Of a stretch of DNA of 64,000 nucleotides, positions 60,096 to 64,000 are shown piece by piece. Position 1 is the first letter of the stretch. Each line of letters opens with the position of its first letter. This stretch comes from G963665405 sp963665405 (GTDB taxonomy: Bacteria; Chloroflexota; Dehalococcoidia; Lucifugimonadales; G963665405). The position numbers and the translations under genes are program-made. Below the pieces are notes generated by a model. That model was given only the letters and a program-made list of their open reading frames with translations, was not told the DNA's origin and did no database searches. The stretch spans positions 1,116,001 to 1,180,000 of the forward strand of contig CAXXUH010000004.1 of assembly GCA_963665405.2 (NCBI GenBank), written 5' to 3'.

Positions 60096-60346
60096 GGGGG
60101 CTCAAGAAGAGTATCCTAAGCCCTGCTCGACCGGTAGGGTAGGACCCGCTCGCTGCCGCCGCCTCTTGCTACCCGGGCGCCATCCCCCGGACTGACGTCC
60201 CTGGCCCGGCGCGGATTCGTCCCGATCGAGTTAGCGAGCGCTCCGACGGCGGGCCAACAAGTAGCCTCCCAGGATCAGCACGGCGATGGCCGGAGTCCGA
60301 GCGGACGTCCAGGAATGCCGGATCTCACGGCGTCGCCGCCTCGGAT

Positions 60347-61645
60347 TCAGTTCACGGTGTGGGTGGGGCGGCCGACGTGGTCGATACGGGTACTACCATC
60401 GCGACTATGGCCCACATGACCACCCCCGCAGCAACTCCCATCGCCCCCAGAACCTTCGATGCGCTCCCCGTCGTGCCACGATAGGCGACTACGCCACCTG
60501 CTATCAGCGCCGCGCCTACTGTAGCCAAGCCCAATATGATGATCCATCCCCAATCCATTCTTCCTCTCCTTTCTCGTCTGTGTCGTATGCCGTTCGAGCT
60601 TTCCTCTCCTGCTCCTCGTCCAGCCGGCCTCGAGAACGCCCGATGCCGTCACAGGTCTCTCTATTCGAATAGATGCGTTCAGATCGAAGAAACGAACGGT
60701 CGTCGTGTAGCCGGCTGACCCTTCCACACGAGTGCCTAGCTCATCGCTCACCGTGGTCGGTGCTTCGACGTCCAGTTTCATCTGTCGAATCGAGAAGTCC
60801 TCTTCGCCGATCCAGATATCCACGTCGATCCTTGCGCGGCGGTGAACCTCTAAGAAGTCCAGCGTTCCCTGGTACACCGGTGACTCGGGGTCAAGGCCGG
60901 ACACCTGCTCGCCGATTATCCGGTCGATGTCGACCCTGCCCCGATAATGCAGACTGTCCACCCGATCGATCTGCTCGCCGGGCAATTCCTCCAGGTCGAC
61001 GAGGGAATCGAGTATCTGCAACGTGCCCTCTCTGCCTGGTACGGGGTTGAATATGCTAAACCCGCTGGAGGCAATGACAACGACGGTGCCGCCGGACTGG
61101 CCAAGTTCGGAAGCTCGGGCGTACTGCTCTTCGCCGACGATAATGAACTCCTGGACCTCTCCGTCCACCGTCATCGTTCCCTGGTAGCGATCGGGGGCCA
61201 CAAACGCCCACTCAAAGAAGATTTGCGAAGTGGTCCGATCCGCAGTGGCGATCGTTGACCCGGCCATGCGATAGGATTGGAGCCCGGCAAACACAGAGTA
61301 GGCCCTGGCCGTCGGCACGCCACCACCGGATAGCTGCAATACGACCGGGACCACAATTGCAACAACCAGGGCCGCGGCGATCAGAGCGGGCCGCACCAGC
61401 CGATTGGCGAACCATCTCCTGGTATCGGCCTCGCGGATTCGGGACATCGTAGCCTCCGTAATGTCAGCTCCTGTCGGCACCGATTGCAGGGAAGTGAGCC
61501 TGGATCGCACCCAGACATGGTCCGCCAGGGATGCTCGGCAGTCGGCACAGCCGCTCAGGTGCTCCTCGACAAACTCTCGCTGCGTGCGCGGCAGCTCACT
61601 GTTGGCGTAGGCCGACAAAAGCTCCTCGAACTCAGTGTGTCTCAC
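60347..61645 (-). CDS. Anti-sigma factor with zinc-finger domain and extracytoplasmic sensor domain
   Basis: Up to 432 residues. The N-terminal zinc-binding anti-sigma domain has REFVEEHLSGCADCRASL (HxxxCxxC). A span follows (LIAAALVVAIVVPVVLQLS, about residues 88-106), then an outer MucB/LolA-like domain (QSYRMAGSTIATADR, EEQYARASELG, LDFLEVHRRARIDVDIWIGEEDFSIRQMKLDVE). It overlaps the upstream ECF sigma gene by four bases (ATGA), so it should bind and hold that sigma factor until an envelope signal is sensed. After about residue 350 the sequence loses normal composition and runs across the small gene at 60352. The true stop may be earlier, lost by a frameshift. Confidence 0.78.
   Translation of the reverse strand: MRHTEFEELLSAYANSELPRTQREFVEEHLSGCADCRASLADHVWVRSRLTSLQSVPTGADITEATMSRIREADTRRWFANRLVRPALIAAALVVAIVVPVVLQLSGGGVPTARAYSVFAGLQSYRMAGSTIATADRTTSQIFFEWAFVAPDRYQGTMTVDGEVQEFIIVGEEQYARASELGQSGGTVVVIASSGFSIFNPVPGREGTLQILDSLVDLEELPGEQIDRVDSLHYRGRVDIDRIIGEQVSGLDPESPVYQGTLDFLEVHRRARIDVDIWIGEEDFSIRQMKLDVEAPTTVSDELGTRVEGSAGYTTTVRFFDLNASIRIERPVTASGVLEAGWTRSRRGKLERHTTQTRKERKNGLGMDHHIGLGYSRRGADSRWRSRLSWHDGERIEGSGGDGSCCGGGHVGHSRDGSTRIDHVGRPTHTVN
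60352..60558 (-). CDS. Small two-span membrane protein
   Basis: 68 residues with two hydrophobic spans (WIIILGLATVGAALIAGGVVAY and VLGAMGVAAGVVMWAIVAMVVP) and a Pro-rich end. The minus-strand ATG at 60558 has GAGAGGAAG upstream, a good ribosome-binding site. It lies wholly inside the 3' end of the anti-sigma frame but in another frame. The composition here favours this frame as the real one. No family recognised. Confidence 0.5.
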   Translation of the reverse strand: MDWGWIIILGLATVGAALIAGGVVAYRGTTGSASKVLGAMGVAAGVVMWAIVAMVVPVSTTSAAPPTP

Positions 61646-62214
61646 TTTTCGTTTCCTTCCGACAGAAACCTGTAGGCCTCGCGAAAGTCCTTGCTTCCTC
61701 TCGATACCTGCTTCCGCACCGCCTCCTCAGTGGTGCCGAAGATCGCCGCGATCTCCCTGTACTTGAGGCCCTCCACGAAATAGAGGACCATGTGTACGCG
61801 CCTGTCGTGAGGGACCTTCACCATCGCCTGCTGTACGGTCAATCGCTCGTCTACAGAGTCGGACAGTGTGCCACCGCTGGGTTCTTCCGCACTCTCCCAC
61901 CCCGAGAGTGGGAGAAACGAGAGGATTCGTCGCCTTCGGTGGTACTGCCGTGCGTTGTTGGTGGCGATCTTGTATAGCCATGACTTGAGGCTGAGGTCGG
62001 ACCTGGTCTTCAGGATTCCACGATACGCCTGAAAGAACGTGTCTTGAGCCAGATCCTGGGCTACGTCGAAGTCGCCGGTAATCCTCAAAAGGTACCTCTT
62101 GATGGGCGCCTCAGAGTGCTCCACGATGTGGCTGAACTCTTCCGTCCTGCCTGCACGTACCTGGTCTATGACCAGCGCGTCATCCAAACTCGCGCCTCCG
62201 TTCATGCTCCCCAT
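61642..62214 (-). CDS. ECF-family RNA polymerase sigma factor
   Basis: 190 residues. Region 2 is FSHIVEHSEAPIKRYLLRITGDFDVAQDLAQDTFFQAY (the DxAQDLxQDxF signature) with SWLYKIATNNARQYHRRRR. Region 4 is LKYREIAAIFGTTEEAVRKQVSRG, the helix-turn-helix for the -35 element. It is paired by a four-base overlap with the anti-sigma gene. The ATG at 62214 is used (62205 is possible). TATAGT ends about seven bases before this ATG, so the mRNA could be leaderless and there is no ribosome-binding site. Target genes are unknown; autoregulation is usual for the family. Confidence 0.85.
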   Translation of the reverse strand: MGSMNGGASLDDALVIDQVRAGRTEEFSHIVEHSEAPIKRYLLRITGDFDVAQDLAQDTFFQAYRGILKTRSDLSLKSWLYKIATNNARQYHRRRRILSFLPLSGWESAEEPSGGTLSDSVDERLTVQQAMVKVPHDRRVHMVLYFVEGLKYREIAAIFGTTEEAVRKQVSRGSKDFREAYRFLSEGNEK

Positions 62215-62338
62215 CAATGACTATAATGCTTCAGGTGCGAGAAACCGGACACATCTCCGAGAGTCAGATAGAGAAGCTGGACGATTCTTCATCGCTCGGA
62301 GCCGGTGGAAGTCCGAATGGCCAAGACTGGAGAATGGA

Positions 62339-62365
62339 AACGCCCCATCATGGCGACGGGGCGTT
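62339..62365 (-). terminator. Terminator downstream of the tRNA-Arg fragment
   Basis: AACGCCCC and GGGGCGTT form an 8-bp stem with an 11-base loop, followed on the minus strand by TTTCCATT. It starts 20 bases beyond the CCA end of the tRNA fragment, as expected for a tRNA gene's own terminator. Confidence 0.6.
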
Positions 62366-62385
62366 CACGCGTTCCCAGAGCGGCT

Positions 62386-62430
62386 TGGCGTCCCTGACAG
62401 GATTCGAACCTGCGACCCGCTGCTTAGAAG
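62386..62430 (-). tRNA. tRNA-Arg(TCT), 3' half only (putative attachment site)
   Basis: On the minus strand: anticodon loop CTTCTAA (anticodon TCT, 62428-62426), stem GCAGC, variable loop GGGTC, T arm GCAGG-TTCGAAT-CCTGT, acceptor strand CAGGGAC, discriminator G and CCA. The 5' half (which should begin GTCCCTG and include the D arm) is absent. The sequence before the anticodon loop does not pair. The break exactly at the anticodon loop, with the 3' half and terminator preserved, is typical of the distal att copy left by tRNA-targeting integrases. Not a working tRNA. Confidence 0.75.
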
Positions 62431-62792
62431 GTATAATCGTTAATGCGAGCTAGTTGCGTGCCGCTTTCCTTATGGGAGCAGGTACTTCACGCTTGCGAAG
62501 TAGATAAATTAGGCACACCTTTGAAACTCGTAATCACTCGACGTGTCGACATTAGCTTCTCACAGACTCCATGGCGTCAAATGACCCAGAGAGGCCCCCG
62601 CGCGCGCTAGTAGACCCCCATTGCGGTCCGCTCTTGTGACTGGTACCATCCATCGTACGCAAATGGGCGTTGCCGGTTCATTTTCGGCGCCTATCAGTCA
62701 GACTGATTTGTGCGGCCATATGACCGTCCCAGCCCTACTGCCAGGGCCACCGACGCATAGCCGTGGTTAGTGGGAAACACGAGGAGGTCAGG
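62431..62792. other. Gene-free stretch next to the tRNA fragment
   Basis: About 360 bases, somewhat AT-richer than the rest at its start, with short palindromes (TCGAC-GT-GTCGA near 62540; AATCAGTCTGACTGA type near 62697). Such features can be integrase arm sites, but this is not shown. No supported coding frame. Confidence 0.35.
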
Positions 62793-62960
62793 ATGAACCG
62801 TTCGGATCGAGGAAACCACGCCAATCAGCTCAACCCCAACAACGATGCCTACTGGCAATCCAGAAGTCTGGAGGAACGCCCCGACGACTGGGAAGAGAGG
62901 GTGAGGGAGGAGGCGAGCGCGGAGCAGGAAGTCCCCAAGGGCGCCAATCCAGACAAGTAG
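62793..62960 (+). CDS. Small hydrophilic protein with strong ribosome-binding site and terminator
   Basis: 55 residues: NRSDRGNHANQLNPNNDAYW, then SLEERPDDWEERVREEASAEQ; highly charged, rich in Asn, Glu and Arg, no membrane span. GAGGAGGT lies just before the ATG at 62793, and a perfect terminator follows the stop by 14 bases, so this is a stand-alone, well-expressed small gene. Family not recognised. An upstream GTG at 62763 is less likely because it lies before the ribosome-binding site. Confidence 0.65.
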   Translation: MNRSDRGNHANQLNPNNDAYWQSRSLEERPDDWEERVREEASAEQEVPKGANPDK

Positions 62961-62974
62961 GCCAAGGACAACAC

Positions 62975-63013
62975 GCCCGGTCGGAACGTGGCCCCCGACC
63001 GGGCTTTCTTTTT
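62975..63013 (+). terminator. Rho-independent terminator of the 55-residue gene
   Basis: GCCCGGTCGG (62975-62984) pairs perfectly with CCGACCGGGC (62995-63004), 10-base loop, followed by TTTCTTTTT. Confidence 0.9.
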
Positions 63014-63394
63014 GCCCTGCCCCAGCCCTCAAGAGATGGTCCCACGGCGAGAGAAACCCCGGCGTGCCCTCATCCAGGCGGATCCATCAGGCATTTCCTG
63101 AGTGGGAGAGAGCAGGCGGGGAGTGGGGTTGGTTTCCAGGGAAACCAGGAGTCTCGAAGAAGCATCCCGGGGCGTGATCGTACGGGGCGTGATCGTACTA
63201 GGACGAGCATCGAACTCCCGACTCACGGCCCTCGAGATTATCAGCCGATAACCATGGATAGAGTATAGTATCCTCGAGCCTGGTCGACGCCGACGCTATG
63301 GCAGTGGTGCCCCGGCGTCGCAACGTCAGACCACAATAGATTCGGGCGCTCCAGAGGGCGGCTCTCGCCCGTCTCGCCTCTGCGAAGGCGTCTT
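63014..63394. other. Gene-free stretch before the PLD-like gene
   Basis: About 380 bases with a tandem repeat (next entry), an inverted repeat GGTTTC-CAGG-GAAACC (63131-63146) and a TTATC/GATAA hairpin near 63238. No supported frame. Confidence 0.4.
63168..63197. repeat. 15-base tandem duplication
   Basis: CGGGGCGTGATCGTA occurs twice in direct succession (63168-63182 and 63183-63197). Confidence 0.85.
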
Positions 63395-64000
63395 ATGCGC
63401 GTGCCTCCCGGCCAAAACGAATCACCCGATCCCTCTGGACAGAGGCCAGGTTCAGAGGAGGCCGCGCGTCGTATGCGGTCGGCTTTCGGAGCCGTCAGAA
63501 GGGGCATCGGCAGAGGATTTGACCAGTTAGCAGGGGATGCAGTTTTCGTCGACGAGGCAGTGCCGGCCTTGGTCCTCAACGTTATCCGCGATGCCAAGGA
63601 GTACGCCGTCGTAGTCACCCCGTACATCGACCTCTGGGGGCATGCCAAAGACGCCATCAACCTGGCAAAAAAGCGAGGAGTCAGGATGACCGTGGTCGTA
63701 CGGCACGAGCCTCAGGTGTTGGATAGCAAAGACCTTCCGTGGCTTACCGAAGCCGGAGTGAAGGTGCTTGCTGCCGACCGCTTGCACGCCAAGATCTACT
63801 TCAACGAAAGTACGGTCGTAGTAAGTTTGATGAACCTGACAGAGTTCTCGACCAAGAACTCGCTCGAGCTCGCCATGGTCGTGAACGCCACTACGCCCGC
63901 TGACGAGATCCGTAAGTACGTTTTCAACAGGCTGATTCCGCTCGCAAAAACATTCGGAAGTCAGGCGACGAAAGCTAGCCGCGCGCGTCGGTCTGAAGGG
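63395..64000 (+). CDS. Phospholipase D-like (PLDc_2) domain protein, 3' end outside the window
   Basis: The frame from ATG 63395 is open to the end of the window (202 codons). After a hydrophilic leader (to about residue 48) comes FVDEAVPALVLNVIRDAKEYAVVVTPYIDLWGHAKDAI, then VRMTVVVRHEPQ, and RLHAKIYFNESTVVVSLMNL with SLELAMVV. LHAKIYF...S-MNLT...N-LE is the HKD-type active site of single-domain PLD-like nucleases/phosphodiesterases. HxK is present, but the following Asp is replaced in the NES segment. In bacteria such domains often belong to nucleases, including restriction or defence proteins. The start could be later (ATG at 63473). It lies on the presumed mobile side of the tRNA fragment. 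Confidence 0.7.
   Translation, partial: MRVPPGQNESPDPSGQRPGSEEAARRMRSAFGAVRRGIGRGFDQLAGDAVFVDEAVPALVLNVIRDAKEYAVVVTPYIDLWGHAKDAINLAKKRGVRMTVVVRHEPQVLDSKDLPWLTEAGVKVLAADRLHAKIYFNESTVVVSLMNLTEFSTKNSLELAMVVNATTPADEIRKYVFNRLIPLAKTFGSQATKASRARRSEG

Noticed and set aside
60231..60350. Minus-strand segment reading AIAVLILGGYLLARRRSAR then stop, resembling a C-terminal membrane anchor
   Set aside because: The frame upstream is Arg-rich and has no start or domain; perhaps a relic of a lost surface-protein gene, but not supportable.
63195..63252. tRNA-like string (GGGAGTTCGATGC and CTGATAA on the minus strand)
   Set aside because: Stems do not pair: the T stem has mismatches and there is no acceptor or D arm, so this is not a tRNA.
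1..64000. CRISPR arrays, rRNA genes, riboswitches and replication origins
   Set aside because: No regularly spaced direct repeats, rRNA-like stretches, known riboswitch cores or DnaA-box clusters were seen on reading through.

Overview
The window is high-GC DNA (roughly 63-66 % by eye), apart from the AT-richer first ~330 bases. It is packed with translationally coupled genes. The best guess is a Chloroflexota bacterium of the Dehalococcoidia/SAR202 type. This is inferred from the gene mix (YyaL-type and NHL thioredoxin proteins, DUF1989, gamma-glutamyltransferase, MMPL), from lipoproteins and surface proteins with long Pro-Thr-Ser linkers, and from the intergenic hairpin repeats. There is no rRNA or ribosomal marker to prove it.

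Bases 1-36435 hold a very large cell-surface polysaccharide locus. After a broken methyltransferase with an IS3 remnant come GT2 and GT4 glycosyltransferases, polyprenol-phosphate-sugar synthase-like GT2s, methyltransferases, three YbhN/AglD-type membrane proteins, three GT-C membrane glycosyltransferases, a sulfotransferase and an O-antigen ligase/polymerase-like protein. These are followed by a bi-domain oxidoreductase, a frameshifted asparagine synthase, a Gfo/Idh/MocA oxidoreductase, a NodU/CmcH-type carbamoyltransferase and a GDP-mannose 3,5-epimerase homologue. The locus ends with an initiating sugar-phosphate transferase and a BY-kinase. Each GT-C gene is preceded by a tiny single-span membrane protein whose stop overlaps the GT-C start. 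My reading is that lipid-linked sugars are made inside, flipped by YbhN-like proteins, and added outside by GT-C/small-protein pairs. A secreted glycoside-hydrolase-like lipoprotein follows the kinase.

Bases 38670-49385 carry a gamma-glutamyltransferase, then a minus-strand redox/envelope group: a YyaL thioredoxin protein, an NHL-repeat thioredoxin with an in-frame UGA and SECIS-like hairpin (a probable selenoprotein with motif Cys-Sec-Ile-Asn-Cys), a PQQ-propeller lipoprotein with an HExxH domain, and an MMPL exporter. Bases 49565-57082 hold small-molecule genes (MFS permease, methyltransferase, two DUF1989 proteins, amidohydrolase) and a DEAD-box helicase. Two of these appear to start at CTG codons with good ribosome-binding sites. 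Bases 57381-62214 carry a surface protein, a second MFS transporter, a small membrane protein and an anti-sigma/ECF sigma pair.

At 62386-62430 lies the 3' half of a tRNA-Arg(TCT) followed by its own terminator, the usual scar at one end of an integrated element. DNA to its right (a 55-residue protein with a strong ribosome-binding site and terminator, and a phospholipase-D-like gene running off the end) may belong to that element. No CRISPR array, rRNA or complete tRNA was seen.
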